A stretch of DNA of 64,000 nucleotides from Darksidea phi (Eukaryota > Ascomycota > Dothideomycetes > Pleosporales > Lentitheciaceae). Under the pieces are notes generated by a model, which had not been told where the DNA came from, ran no database searches, and saw only the letters and a program-made list of their open reading frames with translations. Location: assembly GCA_030770425.1 (NCBI GenBank), contig JASJFT010000047.1, positions 1-64,000 on the forward strand, in the 5' to 3' direction. A program made the translations under genes and the position numbers. Numbering within the stretch: position 1 is the stretch's first letter; each line of letters opens with the position of its first letter. Below, in pieces: positions 36,803 to 50,169 of this stretch.

Positions 36803-36930
36803 ATTTTATACCACCTTCACGACAGAGTTGATCGTTCAACACCATATTTTCTTGCAGTCTAAGAGATATTAAATTTTTCTCCAAACTCCAGGGATTGCAA
36901 CGCCGTAATCGCCTCCTCAATTGGGCCCAT
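36803..36930 (-). pseudogene. pogo/Fot1-type transposase relic (N-terminal helix-turn-helix)
   Basis: Reading the minus strand from the ATG at 36930 gives MGPIEEAITALQSLEFGEKF and, after an in-frame TAG, ARKYGVERSTLS and then a TGA (36817-36819) before RWYK. This is the N-terminal DNA-binding region of Fot1/pogo transposases (CENP-B-like helix-turn-helix). Both stops are the kind made by C-to-T change (CAG to TAG, CGA to TGA), as RIP produces. The remainder of the element is lost or unrecognisable. AT-rich DNA follows at 37020-37330. Confidence 0.72.
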
Positions 36931-37019
36931 ATTGGTCGAGTTAGTATTATATGTAATGTCCATCCACGCGTAACGGAACAACCGCCGTAACGGAACAAAC
37001 TAGAGGTACTTCGATTTTA

Positions 37020-37330
37020 AAGCCGTGGAACTTCACTACACGTCTTAAATTTTTTACTATATTTGCCTTAGGTTATATACTTGGACTATTTTAAAAGAAC
37101 TATAATTTTATTGAAATAAAAATTACTCTTATATAGACGTCTTACTATATAATTCGTGAAGCGTATCATAGTAGAATAAAATAAGCCTTATACGCTGGAA
37201 GGTTATTACTATACTTATATTACTATTATAACTCTTTAGTTATCTCTATTAAAGCTAGAGAATATGATAGTACCTACTATAAAGTAATAATTAGCCGTAG
37301 GGCCTCTGGTAGCGTTTAAATTATTCAGGC
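37020..37330. repeat. AT-rich, RIP-like island
   Basis: Strongly AT-rich sequence dominated by TA-containing words (TATTACTATA, CTATAAT) with almost no open frame longer than a few codons. It adjoins the Fot1 relic and a short direct repeat CGTAACGGAACAA near 36970-37000. The most likely origin is a RIP-mutated transposon copy. The edges are approximate. Confidence 0.55.
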
Positions 37331-37864
37331 TCGCCACTCCGTACAAGAGTATGGCTGGAGCGGGCCGGCCATCCTCCCTGCTAGCGGTGGAAATACGACA
37401 TCTGGACTAACACAGAAGTACCAACTCTCTACGTAGTCTAAGAACGCGTACACCCTGAGCCCTTGCGGCAAAGATTAAACAGGTACCAAAATTAGTGTCG
37501 GAAACTAAGCGTCAGAATATCAGTCACCCCTCTCCTATAACAGTCTTCAGTGTAAAAGCAATCTGTACGTGGCACAATGTTGATCTTCTGCAACCAGACC
37601 GATAGAAATACTGTCCTGATCAGAAAGTACGCAGCCCGCGTCGATACCAGGAGCCGTGTTTCAAAAAGCAACGGAGGCGTGAAGAAGAGCAATACGTACG
37701 GCAAGCCTCATCCATGGCTACCGTTGCTTTTCTCCTCACGCTTGTCCAAGTCCGGACCAGTATCATGATGGCCCTGTATTCTTTCAGGTGGGGGGTTGAT
37801 TCTCTGGAGGAATGCAACAGCTCCTCGCCTGTCCCGCGACCGTGTGCACTATCGCCGCCATTCA

Positions 37865-39652
37865 CTACACCGGGGGGGTCGTTGGGAGTATTCGTCGATA
37901 CATCGGCTGCTGGGGAGTACTTGTGCTAGAATAAGGAACCAACTGAGGCGAGTTCGAAACAGTGGCAAAGACACGGTCTTGGACACTGTCAATTTTAGTT
38001 GTATCATCTGGTTCGATTGGGTCCTTGCCGCAGTTCTCTTTCGTGGAGTCTTCTGACACAAGCGGAGGTCCATCACCAGAGTTAGTAGGAGGAACTGCCG
38101 CTGCTCCCCACCAATCGTCATCGGTATTGTTTTCCCCAGGCGGCTCGTCCCTCGCATTCACGACCTTGACATCGCCGTTAATGTTTGTAGCCTCAGTCGG
38201 CGCATCATCCTTTCCCTCCTGCGTCCGAGGATCATCTTGCGGTGCATTTTCTCCGCTTAACTTAGGGGCTGGCTCTGCTGGAGGCGGAGGGCTGGCCATC
38301 TCATCTGCTTGCGAAAATTCAGGCTCTGGCTTGCTCTGGTTCGGTGATTCTGGCATGGGAGGTGGTAGTGGTGGAGGCTCGGGCATTGGCATTGGCCACA
38401 TGTGCATCGTGATGGCCCAGTCGGGCCGGACCATCGTTTCCCATGCCTGGGGTAAGATGATCTCGCCATCAGGACCGACAAGATCATACTCCCCTGCGCG
38501 CACGTGGGGCCCGATCACATCGACGCGTAGGAAGGCTTGCTTGATTAACTCTTTCATTCCCTAAGAACGACGTTAGTGGGCCATTTGTAGAGAACATTGG
38601 TATAACATACCTTCCAGGTCCTGCACAGATGCCAAGGGAAACTGAACTTCCGACCGACAGCGTCTTTGAACCTGATTGGCAATTTTGATTTGTGCAATGA
38701 TTCCCGTTCATCACAAATTTCATCTAGAAACCTTACAAACTTGGGATGATCGGCCTTGTCGAGTTGATATTCCCCCATTCGCACTAGAGCTCGAAGGAGT
38801 GCAGACAGCTCTTTGATCTTTTCTTCCCTGCTGGCCTGGTTCAATATCATAGAGACCAGTTCCTCCCGTGAAAATGATGACAAGAAGATCGTCGAGGAGA
38901 AATTTAATGAGCTCTGTTCTCTATTTTCCTCGCATAATGGGTCCAGTTCTTGAATTCTCTCTTCAGAAACATCTTCCTCACTTCCAATGCCAGAGTCGAT
39001 AGATCTGAACGAGCTGTTATGAGTTTGATTTGAGAGCCTCGTTCCGGGGCGCATTGACTTCGAGATCTCATTTGTCGTCGGCATGAAGCGCGGATCGTTG
39101 GTTTCCGTATCAGTGGTCGGAATCTTTTGGTCTGCGCCGTCCAAGTATTGCGCAGGAATGCCGCTCGTATCACTTCGACAATATCAGGTTAGTTTCTGTG
39201 TAATAAGGCAAAGAAACCAGCCTCACGTACAGATTCGCAGCCACCAAAAGTACCCCAAGTGCCGATAATCTTGCGTGCAATGTCTCCCTTAGCTTCTTCA
39301 TATCTTCCGCCTTGAATAGCACCCAGCCGATCTTTCTCAAGCCATGCGCAAAGCTCGACGACCCTAGGCCACCGAGCCTCCGATCGTACTTCTTCGTCCT
39401 GTCCAAGAAAGACTGGATGATATCCATTGATCCCATGATAATACATGATGCGGATTCGAAGGTAGCCCGGGGGAAGTCCTTGTTAGACCCCAAACAACTC
39501 ACTCGGATTAAGGCTTGCTGAACACATCCTAGCTCGTTAATTGCAGCGCGATATTCTTCGCCGGCATCTTGGCTGCCGTGTAGAGCTTTGATTAAGCGGT
39601 ATGTCAAGTTCGCTGCACCGATAAGATCACCTACAGAGAATCCGAATGACAT
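37865..39652 (-). CDS. ubiquitin-like-domain protein with fungal STAND/HeLo-type N-terminus
   Basis: Three exons, 39652-39231, 39172-38611 and 38560-37865, give 559 aa; the introns (57 and 50 nt, donors GTACGT and GTATGT) keep frame. The N-terminus (MSFGFSVGDLIGAANLTYRL, about 1-140) is the helical domain found in front of fungal NACHT/STAND and prion-forming proteins. The middle is Ser-rich and acidic. From about 302 to 386 comes the conserved module RFKDAVGRKFSFPWHLCRTW ... VGPDGEIILPQAWE ... ITMHMWPMP, which matches the fungal ubiquitin-like domain seen in NLR-associated proteins. The tail (about 390-559) is Pro-rich and disordered. No nucleotide-binding domain is present. A role in non-self recognition is inferred from family context only. 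The start is at the conserved MSFGFSV although the frame is open upstream. Confidence 0.82.
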
Positions 39653-41934
39653 GGTGGGAATATTGAACGATGTGATAATCCAACTCCCAGCTACGAGGGA
39701 GAGCGGTTTAAATTGCCCTCTGGGCACAGCGGGGTATGCACCGCCACCGATGCAGTCAGCTTATAAACATGTCAACCTTGCTGCCTACCAAAACCTATAT
39801 CTACAAACATCACCAACATCACCGGACGCAAAAATTTGGTATAAGAATATCTGCGAGAACTGTGCAGAGAGGATCTCTCCATGCACACACTCACGAGACC
39901 TATCGGCTTCTAACGACTTCTTTCCGGGAGTGAGGTCGTCAAAGCCACGCCTCTGCTTGATTCATTACCCGCCACCTGTGGTAATCTCTGTCCAGGGACT
40001 CCCCTTCGGGTTTAGCGCAGTCCCTCGCTTATCCATATCGGGCATCGCTCCTAGCCCCTTCAACTCGCGCTCCCCTCGCCAGGCTTCCTCATCATCTCTT
40101 ACCCTTAATTCTCTAACTCTACCCCGGCACCTCTGCTTCCAAGCGGTCCACGCCCTTTCTACGCCTCTCCTGCCTGCTCCCCCCCATCTCATCTCCGGCC
40201 ACCAATCAAAAACCTCGCTTTCCAACCAGCTAACATGCTACGCGGCTTTCCCAGTTTCCGCCTTATCGTTCTTTTCACCGCAACAGGCTGTGATGCTATT
40301 GGTACGGCTTTCGTGTGGACCTGAAGATCTACCAGCTTCAGTGAGGTTTGATTCAGACGGCTTTTGACTCTCATTTTAGAATATCTTCCCTTTATTTCGT
40401 TTGGGTTCTTTTCTAGTGCGCTATTCCGGCACCTTCGTATTTACTTTCGCTATCTACAATCCTACCTTTACGCCTCTCTAGCCTTTTGTTACGATCTTCC
40501 GGCGAGGACAACCCAATCCGGCTAGGATGCTAAATTCCCATCTTTCTTCTTTCTGCTCCGACAGCCACCGCTGCAACCCAGAGCTAAGCCGCTCCACCCT
40601 AGACCTATACTTCGGTACCAATCACGAAAATGCCTCATCTTTTGACGAGTGGAGAATCATGGCTCCAGGTGGAGCAGCATGTGGACCGTGGGGAGAAACG
40701 AGAGAAGATGGATTCATTCCTTACCATCATGCCCATATCCAAAATCCGGCCGTTGTTCTACTAGCTACGCCTTATAATTTGACCTAGCACGTCACATTCT
40801 ATGGTTAGCATCCTCCCACTAAACTAGATTGAGTTCGAGCAACGGCCTAATCTAATGCACATGAAAAAGGAGGAAAGAAACTAGGGCAACGCATTGGATT
40901 ATTCTTAGCTAGTGGAGGCATGGCACTTTAGCTAAACGTCAAGGACTACTATAGTGGGAGTGCGTGGTGTCAACTCTACCAGTCTTCCCCACCTAACGCT
41001 CGGGACCACCTAACGCTCGAAAATCACCAAAATTCAATAATATTAGTACTTTACGTCGTATACTTAATGCTTTAAGCCCTATATATTTATAATAATTTTA
41101 GAAGTAGTAGCTTTATAAATATCTACCCTCCTATATATATATAATAACTTTTATAGATAGCGTTCAAAGGTATTAATTTAATAGTATATATATTATACGT
41201 TATTTTTATTATTATATACTAGGTTAACGCTTCTATTATAACTTAAAAGGATATCTAGTTACTTATCCGTTATAGTAGAAGTAGGGTCTTATCGGGTACT
41301 TTTTTTTTCTATTTTATCTCTCTAAGCTCTCCCCTCCTATATACGATATCACGGTATTGCCGTCGCTCAGAAATCCAGCGTCGGGCGGTGCTAGATGGAA
41401 TATTTAGTGAGGTTGTTACTGTCTGAATATTCTACCCCGTATCGCCGCGTCGATCGTAGGCCTTAAAGAAGCGCGTTTTCCGTATAGAATCTATATACGC
41501 GTACGTCTGACGATATGGAGGGGTACTTGGGCGAGCTCGCGGTATTTTTTTGAGTATATAAAGCGCTGTAGTGGAGATATAATTCACTATTTAATATACA
41601 AAAACGTGGTGTTGGTGGGTTGCCAAGAAAGCGCTCATTTTTCCTTTCCTCCCCTATGATATCAGCCAGCTGGAGCTCGATGTTCGGTGTGGTGTGGCTA
41701 GAGAAGCTACAGCGTTCGTGATTGGGTGCATCCCTGTGGCTGTGCAAAATGATTGGCTATCAGGCATTTAAATGTCACTCCGTCCAAAAGCAGTAATGCC
41801 GCTAACCTATCTCGGACAGGGATATTCGATTTCAGTGGACCCGAATGTAAAGCTACGCTCGTACCTCGCTCCGCAATAAGTCCACTTTAGCTAATTATTC
41901 TCTTAACTTCAACACTATAGAAAGCACCATCCCC
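39653..41934. other. 2.3-kb gene-free stretch with transposon remains
   Basis: No intact gene. A pyrimidine-rich stretch lies at about 39.9-40.3 kb, and a 259-codon plus-strand frame there (39588-40367) has biased composition and no family resemblance. From about 40.98 kb on, a direct repeat CCACCTAACGCTCG (two copies within 35 bp) introduces an AT-rich island (about 41030-41300) and then the Tc1/mariner relic. Confidence 0.5.
41270..41482 (-). pseudogene. Tc1/mariner-type transposase relic
   Basis: Minus-strand translation from about 41480 reads KTRFFKAYDRRGDTG, an in-frame TAG (41432-41434), then NIQTVTTSLNIPSSTARRWI and SERRQYRDIVYRRGELREIK before another stop (41309-41311). This is the N-terminal helix-turn-helix of fungal Tc1/mariner transposases (pattern RFF-AYD...IPSSTA-RW). 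The rest of the gene would fall in the AT-rich, TA-word-dominated island at 41030-41300, which fits RIP decay. It lies 0.45 kb from the 3' end of the PKS gene, at the cluster border. Confidence 0.75.
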
Positions 41935-44900
41935 TCAGCTTGCTATCTTCACCTGGCTTGTCTTCGCAACCAGCTGCCCAATCGCCAGAATGGACTTTCC
42001 ACTCATCAACTCAAACACGGGCACATCCGCCGCAAACTCCCTGTTAATCCAGTTCCTTAGCTCCACCGCAACAAGCGAGTCCACGCCATACAAATGCAAC
42101 GGTCGATCCGCATCCACCTCCTCTGCTTTGATAGTCAGCCCGCGCGCCAGCTTCTGCACGATCGATTCTACCACGATGGAAACCATCTCTTCGACAGTTT
42201 TGGCTTGACGAAACAGTACTGCTGAATTTAGACTGTGTTCAGGACCAGTTATACTGGAAGCGGCGCGGGTTTTGTTGAAGTAGGCAAAAAGTGAACGATC
42301 TAGATGTTCGAGCGGCAAGGCGCCGTCTCCGTTTACAAGCTCGGCTGGAGGAACGATACCCATGGTAATCTGGTCCCTGGCTGTGGAACTAGATGAGTAG
42401 TAATCGGTATCTAAAATGATATCCAAGAGCCCCAGGAATTCTTCTTCCTCTATTGCAGTCAGGCCAGGGTATTTCTCGAAATTCTTCTGCAGATCTTCGT
42501 TTTCGGCGACTATGCCGACAGTTCGCATAAGACCGAGATCGATGGATGTCGAATTTTGGTTATGCGCCATGCGAAATCGAGCGAGCGCGTCTTGAAACGT
42601 GCAACCTGCGGCGTAATTGGCCTGGCTAACGTTTCCTAGAATCCCCGATGCGGACGAGAGCAGGACGAAGAAATCGAGGGCTTCAGGAAGGAGTGTATGC
42701 AGATTCCATGATGTTTGGACCTTGGAGTGGATAGTCGTGTTCCACTGGGCCCGGGTCATGTTGTCGAAGACCGAGTCCTGGAGGACCATGGCTGCGTTGA
42801 TGCAGCCTCGGATCGGACCCATTGTTTGTGCGCAGTCGGAGAGCATGAGCTGAACTGAGCGTGCCGAAGATAAGTCGCACTTGGGAGTAAGTATGTTTAC
42901 GCCCAGCGCAGAAAGTTCGCTGACTACCTGGATGGCTCCGTTGGAGGCTGCACCGGACCTTGATGGGACGATCAACTGCTTTGCGCCTCGAGAGACCATC
43001 CAGCGCAGGATAGAGCGTCCAACACCCCCTAATCCTGCAGCGACGACATATACAGCGTTACTATCGAATGTCCAAGTTTTCCGCTGGATAAGATGTTTCT
43101 GTCCCATGTTAGTCCAAATGTTTTCTGTACTTAAGTCTCATACGAGTCCGCTTAGAGTGCGTACCTGAACCTTGTTCTCTGGCTCGGCTGTAACAACGAC
43201 CCGTCCCGTATTCTGCCCAGTTTGAATAAATCGAAACGCGTCCTGGATATTTGATACCGAGTAAGTATGGCACGGCACTGGACAGTGCAGCGTCCCACCC
43301 AGTACTAGTTCAAGACTCTTTCTAAACACCCTCCTCATCAGGTCCAACTTCTGATAGTGCAAATGGCGAAGATCAACCGCGAAGAAGGAAACATTGTTCT
43401 TAAAAGCCGCCATTGGCAACGGCGCATTCGCGTAGATGTCCGCCTTCCCAATCTCCACGAATCGTCCGCATGGCGCTATACAGTCCCATGATGCGCGCAA
43501 GCCTTCACCTACTAGCGAGTTTAGCACGACATCCACTCCGTAGCCGTTCGTCACGCGCATGACGCCTTGCACGAAGCTGAGATCGCGGCTATAGAAGATA
43601 TGCGAAGCGGGGATATCGTACTCGTCCATCAGCAGTTGCTTCTTATGGTTATACCCCACCGTTGCAAAGACCTCTGCTCCAACCGTTTTAGCAATCTGAA
43701 TAGCCAACTGCCCTGTCCCGCCAGCCGCTGAATGGATAAGAATCTTGTCGTCCTTTGTCAGGCGAGCAACGTCGATGAGCGAGTACCACGCCGTCAGCGC
43801 CGGGTTGATGACACCACACGCCGCTTCCATAGACAGCGCATCCGGTATCTTCAGCACATCTGACTCCTCGCGGTAAACATACGTCTTTATGGCTCCGAAG
43901 AATGATGTGCAGACGCGGTCGCCAGGTTTCAGCCCGGTAACCCCTTCGCCAACTCTCCTTACTATGCCCGCGCAATCCGTGCCGAATTCATTTTCATCCA
44001 GCCGCCCTAGCGCAACGAAGACGTCGCGGAAGCCGACCGGCCAGGCCCGGTTCTCGATCTCGACTTCAGTCGCGCCGAGCGTGGTCCGCGTGTCGTCGTC
44101 TTCGATGAACCGCAGCGTGTCGAGCGAGCCCCGCGTTCCGATCTGGAGTTTGACGGGTGGGCCGGGCAGCCAGGCTTGCTGCCGAGTCTGGGGATGAATC
44201 GACGTGTTCAGGTCCTTGTTGGCGTCCTCTTCGACAACGAGGCGGCGAGTCGAAATCCACCCGTCGCGAACAATGTATTCAGAATCGGGCGATGCTGTCT
44301 CAAAAGCTGAACGGAAGACTTGTGTGATATGCTTCAAAGAGCTATAGATATCGGATGGGTCATCCTCTAGAGAAAGCGAGATGATGCGCTTGTTGTCGTT
44401 CTCGGATCGTATTGTTCGCAGAAATCCATCCTTCAGGCCTGTATACGGATACAAATGCCAAGACATGCTGGAAGCAGTTACCCAGAGTAGTTGTTTGGAT
44501 TGCTGAACCCAATCTTGGACCAGTCTGAAGGTGTCGTCTGATGGATTAGCCAGCATCGAACCTCCCATGTCGGCGAGGAAAATTACATGATCGGTCGGGC
44601 CCAGCTCGATTTCCGCTAATTGAAACAGTGTCACGAGCACGGGTTGATAGCCCGGAGAGTTGAAGCCCTGACTGACTAGATCCAAAGCCAGATATTTCTG
44701 CGCTTCGTTCTCACTGACGACAACTACGATCCTCGAGTCTGCAACAGCTGTGTGCGACGGTGTGTCTGCCGTGGAGATGATGATGCTCACTTGGTGCGCC
44801 CTATCATCCTTATAGTCCCTAATAACCATGTCGTTGCCCGAGAACCCAGTGTCCTTCAGTAAAACCTCCCACTCAGACTCGGTCATTGTCGGACACCACT

Positions 44901-47900
44901 CGCGCGACTCCTCCTCGCCACACCACCAGCCTGGCAAGATGCCGAATCCAAAGCCCATGAGAAAGCAGTCTGGGGCAGTAATCTCCAGGAACACCAACTT
45001 GCCGCCCGGTTTCAGCGCACGCCGCAGGTTGCGCAGCGTATTGGACAGATTCTTAGTGGCGTGTAGCACGCTGCCGGCAAGCACCATATCATATGTACCC
45101 GGCTCTATCGTGCTACTTATCTCCTGATCCACGTCGAGGATCTTGAAGCTCATCCGGCCGATGTCATTACCAAACCGTTCCTGCGCCTCGTCGAAGTAGG
45201 CCGATGACACATCTGTATAGACGTATTCCGAGAAAGCAGTGCCTCCAGTACGTTCCTCGATTTGACGTAGAATACCCAGAATTTGATTCGTCATTCCGCC
45301 AGTACCAGCACCAACTTCAAGGATTCGTTGGCCGGGCGTCTGGTGGATCGCCAGCTCCAGATACGAACACAGCCTGTGGTTACATGTGCGTGCGAAAAAG
45401 TCGTCATAGAAGTCCTGGGCTACTGGCGTCGAGAAGAGGAGATCAAGCGCATCTGTCTCGCCCTGAACTATGGAAGTGATGGCTTGTGCGATGTCGATGA
45501 AGATCCGCCAGGAGGGCCGGATTGCCCGTAGTCGTGCGAATGTATCGTCGGTATTTTCATGCATTATTCCATTTGCAGATCGACCTGGTTTCTTGGATAG
45601 TTGGCTCTGGATCCATGACACATAGTGTCGAAGATGTGCCGGCGTCTCAGGAGTCGCTAACGATTGGAGCTGAGCCAGCTTGTGCTCGAGACTGATTCGT
45701 ATAGTATCTTCCAGCTCCACGCAATACTCGCTAGCAAAGGTTTCATCGTCCGAGTATTCATCTGCCGCGCAGTATTCAGAGAGCTGCTGTGCGGACAGTA
45801 GGGATAGTTGCGGTTTCCAGTCAATACTATGAAGCAGCCGTCTTTGATCGCCCTCTATTTGGCCCTTGTGTGCAACGGCTGACATCCCAGCCTCTTTCGC
45901 ATGACAAAGCAATGTGCCATCATCTGCCAAAGCTGCGAAAGATGACTCGAAACCAGTCGATGTCGCGTTCAACTTAGACTGAGATCTCACTCGGATCAAG
46001 CGGGTTTCCGGATACTGCCACCCTGTTGCCGATATCCAGGTATCGCGCAAACGACTCGGAATGAACGTTGCAAGTCCCTTCTTCGTCATTCCCCCAGAAG
46101 GTGCAACACAGCATATCTGAAGGCAATTATCAAGCACGGTCGGATGAACGACGCCCTCATAACGCTCTGTCGGGTTCCTGACGCGCGCGACACACAGCTC
46201 CCGTCCATTCCACAAGATGTCTTCCGTGAGCCTGAATGATTCGCCGTGGCAGAGGCCCTGATTGTGGAGCCATTTATAGAAATTCTGCATGGTGATCGGA
46301 ATAGTGCAGGAGCGAGTCGCATCGTCGTAGCCGCTCGAGAATGCCTGCTCGACGGCGCGTGCTTCGAATCCCGCATCAACCTCTGTAGCGGTGGCGCTGG
46401 TAACTTGGGCGTGGATGACCGCCTTGAAGCACTCCGTCCAGTCACCGTTATCGTCCACCGAGAAGATTTTGACTTCGAAGCGCAAGGATGTACGCTCATA
46501 CGTATAATTCATCGGACGCAATTGTGTCGAAATCTCAGTTTTCTTATCTTCTTGCATGGAGATGGGCCGCATAAAAGTGGCTTCTTTGATCAGAAACCCA
46601 GAAATTGTCTGGTGTTCTTGCGCCATATGCTTTACTGCTTCAATGGCTATAACGACGATACCCGCCGCCGGTAAGACAATAAGTCCGTCGATGACGTGGT
46701 CTGCAAACCATGGCGTTTCCTTGATACTAAGAGTCTTGCGCCATCGTGGTTCCAGGGGGTTCCAGTCCGCCGAGCGTATCCCGAGCACGTCCCGTGGAGC
46801 AGGACCACGGAGGCGCCAATCGCGACTTAATCGGCTTTCGTACCAATATTGTCGGGAGTGGTCGAAGGGATATTGGGGTGCGTCTACCAACGTTGAGGAA
46901 GCGCCTGTAGTTATAGTATCCTGATTTACTGTGCTGATGGAGACTGGGTGGCCGTAGGTAAAAAGGCGGCCAGCAACCTCCATAATCGTTTTCAGGGGCG
47001 AAGTGTGTTTCGACATAACGAACATATACCTGGATTCCTTATTAGAGGATATCTGACTTAGCGTGTCGAGTATAGGCCGACGTAGAGCACCATGGGGACC
47101 AATCTCGACGTAGTCGGAAGTTTCTTTGATCCCGTCCAGCTTGGGCGCTGCCTGCTTGAGATATTGCAGCGCGTCAACGAACCGGACTGGCGATATCGAG
47201 TTGTCGACCCAATACTGACCTGTAGCAAGTTCAGCCGGGGTGACTTTCTGTCCGGTCACTGTCGACACCATCACCGTCGCGTTGCCCCCCGGTACCGCAG
47301 ACTCGAGTATGCCCAAGGAGGTAAGGTATTCGTCCGCGATTTGTTGCATGACGGGAGTGTGATACGCCATTCCCGTCTTCAGCTTCTGTGCAAACACTCC
47401 ATCATCATCGAGATGGTGTTTCAGAACATCAATATCGACTTCTAGTCCTGCAAGAGTGATGTTCGTAGGGCTGTTAACACATGCAATGTGTACATCGGCA
47501 CCCGGAAGAATCTTGTCCAAATAAGAACGAGCGTTTCCTTCCTGGAGATTCACCGACATCATAGCTCCTGCCGCATTGCCTGCCAATGCGCCACTCAATC
47601 TACCCCGGTGATACGAAACCTTGCAGGCGGACTCTAACGTCAGGGCACCAATAGCATACGCAGCTGCGATTTCACCAGAAGAATGACCGACAACGGCCAC
47701 GGGAGAAATATTGAAGCTCTTGAGTAACTCGAAAAGAGCGATTTGAAGCGCAGTACAGATCGGTTGACTATACTGCGGCAGGTCAATACCCTCTGCGCTT
47801 TCGAGTTTGCCTGGACGCCAGATTAGTCAAGCCAGGCAACAGGACGAATTGGAATGACATACCGAATAACGACCAATCAGCCCCTAATACCTGGAAAACT

Positions 47901-50169
47901 TCATTTGTTTCAGTGAGAACCGACTTGAAAACAGGATACCGCATCAGTTCAAGTCCCATATGTGCGTATTGCGCTCCTTGACCCGTGAACACAAAACAGA
48001 GATGCGTTTCTAGAGACGAACGCACGCAGTCTGAGTTTAGCAGACCGATATCTTCTGGGGATAGACTTGCGTTGCCTACAGTGAACGATCTCAACGCCAT
48101 CCTGCTTCGGCGCTTAGCGAGGGTATGAGCCAGATGCTGTAGTCTCTTTGGCGATCCTTTGATGTAATCATTATAGTACCTACTGTACTGTTGAAGAACT
48201 CGCTTCAATGTTGTCTCATCGCGCGCGGAGTACACGAGGAGCTGATATTCGCAATCTGCTGCTGGCGAGACTGTGGAAATTGTATCTCTTGTCGCTGGGG
48301 TCTCTGTTTCTGGGACGAGACTGTCATATCTTGCAGCCACCTTATCTATAAGGTGAGTAGGCTTGTCGGCTAATTCATAGAAGACCTCTCTGAAGCCATT
48401 AGTGTTTTGAGTTTCAGTCCGCCGCGACACGCAGTCTTGCGAAACACTGTTGTAAGTGCTTCTGGCGTTGGCGATTCCGTTGGTCACTATATATCCAGCG
48501 AGCTCAAACGTTTGGAGGGAGTGGAGGCCTTTCTTCAGATTGAGGGCCTCCAGCGTATGATACGCATCGTCCAAAATCACATGGGCATTGGATCCGCCAA
48601 ATCCGAAAGAATTAACTGAAATCCGGCGGAGACCTGCACAAGGCCATTCAATGCAAGACGTAGGAACCTAGAAATTTATCAGATATATTGTCCCATTGAT
48701 GACAGACAGGCGTACCTGAATGTTATTCCTCTTGGCGTTGATCTTTGGATTGAGCTTCTCAAACAAGGCATTTGGCGGAATGATCCCCTTCTCGAGGATC
48801 AAGATGGATTTAAGGATCCCTGCTAGGCCACTCCCACCTTCTAGGTGGCCCACATTGGACTTCACAGACCCCCTGACTTGACTTCAGCGAATAACGTATG
48901 AGGTGTGATGGAAAATCATACACATAGAGCGGTGCTTCGCGGGAGCGAGAGGATCGAAAAACGGAGCCAATCGCTTTAATTTCAATCGAATCTCCAACCT
49001 GCGTCCCGGTTCCTAGTAAAGTGAGCCACGAACCGACGCGCAGCGTTGAAACTAGAATCCTACTTACCGTGGCCCTCCACATAACGAGTCGTCTCGAAAC
49101 CAAGATTGCAACTCCTATACACATCTCGAATCAGGGCTTCCTGAGAGCTAGCGCTTGGCTGTGTGAGCCCTGGGGTACGACCATCTTGATTCGATCCTGC
49201 CCCTAGGATAACAGCGCGTATGTTATCCCCAGCACTGATTGCACTAGAGAGCGTTTTGAGGATCAGAACTATTACACCCTCTCCCCTACTATACCCGTTT
49301 GCGCGGTGATCATAGCTCCAACAGATACCGTCTGGAGAGAGCATGTTGAGATTTGCCAGATACAGAGAGAGCTCGGGACTGAGCAGTAAATTGGACCCTG
49401 TGACCAGTGCCTGTTCAATTTTTAGCTGGTGAAGCTGTGCTGACTCAATCTATGTTCGAATCACCGTACCATGGAGCTCTGCCCACATCGCAGTGACTGG
49501 CACGCCAAATCTATTCCTATCATACTGGACGAACACGCAGTATTGATTTGAACACTGGGACCTTGAAGGTCAAAATACCAACTTATTCTGTTAGCTGTAA
49601 TCGAAATTGACACGCCGGTGCCGGTAGTCTGCAGCGCTTCATCCGGGTCCTTGGCAATCATCCTGTGGTATTCGCTCTCCATGGACCCTGCGTAGACGGC
49701 TGTCTGGGTTCCCGCAACGTCTTCGATCGGCATGCCCGCTGCGTATTGTAAGCCATCTGAACAGGACACGTTTAGTTAATCTGGCCTTAGCATGCATACC
49801 ATTTTCCAGCGCGTGGAACGTCGTCTCAAGCAGCATCCGCTGCTGGGGATCCATGGCCATAGCCTCTTTCTTGGAAATGGAAAAGAAGGGGGCGTCGAAA
49901 GCAGTAAAGTCCCCATCGAGGAAGTGTGCCCCCCTTGCCGGTACCTGTTTGTCATATTAGCTGCGGGTAGGTCACAGAATACAACAGTGAAGATATACCG
50001 TGTTAAGTCTATCTACATCCGACTCGTAGAATGTATCGATATTTGCCCTCGACTTCGGCCAAGTCGTCATTACGTTCTTGCCTTGCTCAAGTATGTTCCA
50101 TAGGCTGGAATCGTCTTCTGCCCCTTGCGGGAGCTTGAAGGCCAGTCCAACGATCGCTATTGGCTCCAT
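41935..50169 (-). CDS. highly reducing type I polyketide synthase (KS-AT-DH-MT-ER-KR-ACP)
   Basis: Nine exons: 50169-49999, 49944-49800, 49756-49470, 49410-49068, 49012-48922, 48872-48716, 48667-47863, 47810-43165, 43098-41935; every junction keeps frame, giving 2602 aa. The ketosynthase (about 1-425) has Cys180 (TACSSS), His315 (VEGHGT) and His355 (KSNVGH). The acyltransferase (about 550-890) has GHSSGE with Ser710. The dehydratase has His1038 ([10 protein letters not shown]) and Asp1227 (DNCLQ). The C-methyltransferase has EVGAGTGG at 1498-1505. The enoyl reductase (about 1888-2205) has AAGGTGQ at 2028-2034. The ketoreductase has GLGGVG at 2237-2242 and an S...YAAG active site. The ACP has GVDSL with Ser2556. 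All sites look intact. No thioesterase or reductase follows the ACP, so release must be in trans, most simply by the neighbouring oxoamine synthase. The domain order is that of Fum1 and related sphinganine-analogue PKSs. Confidence 0.95.

Noticed and set aside
39588..40367. 259-codon plus-strand frame in a pyrimidine-rich region
   Set aside because: Composition-driven. It overlaps the first exon of the ubiquitin-like-domain gene on the other strand and has no recognisable domain.
43688..46674. Plus- and minus-strand frames of 80-140 codons inside the PKS
   Set aside because: They are shadows of PKS exon 8, which is an intact 1548-codon frame with all catalytic motifs.
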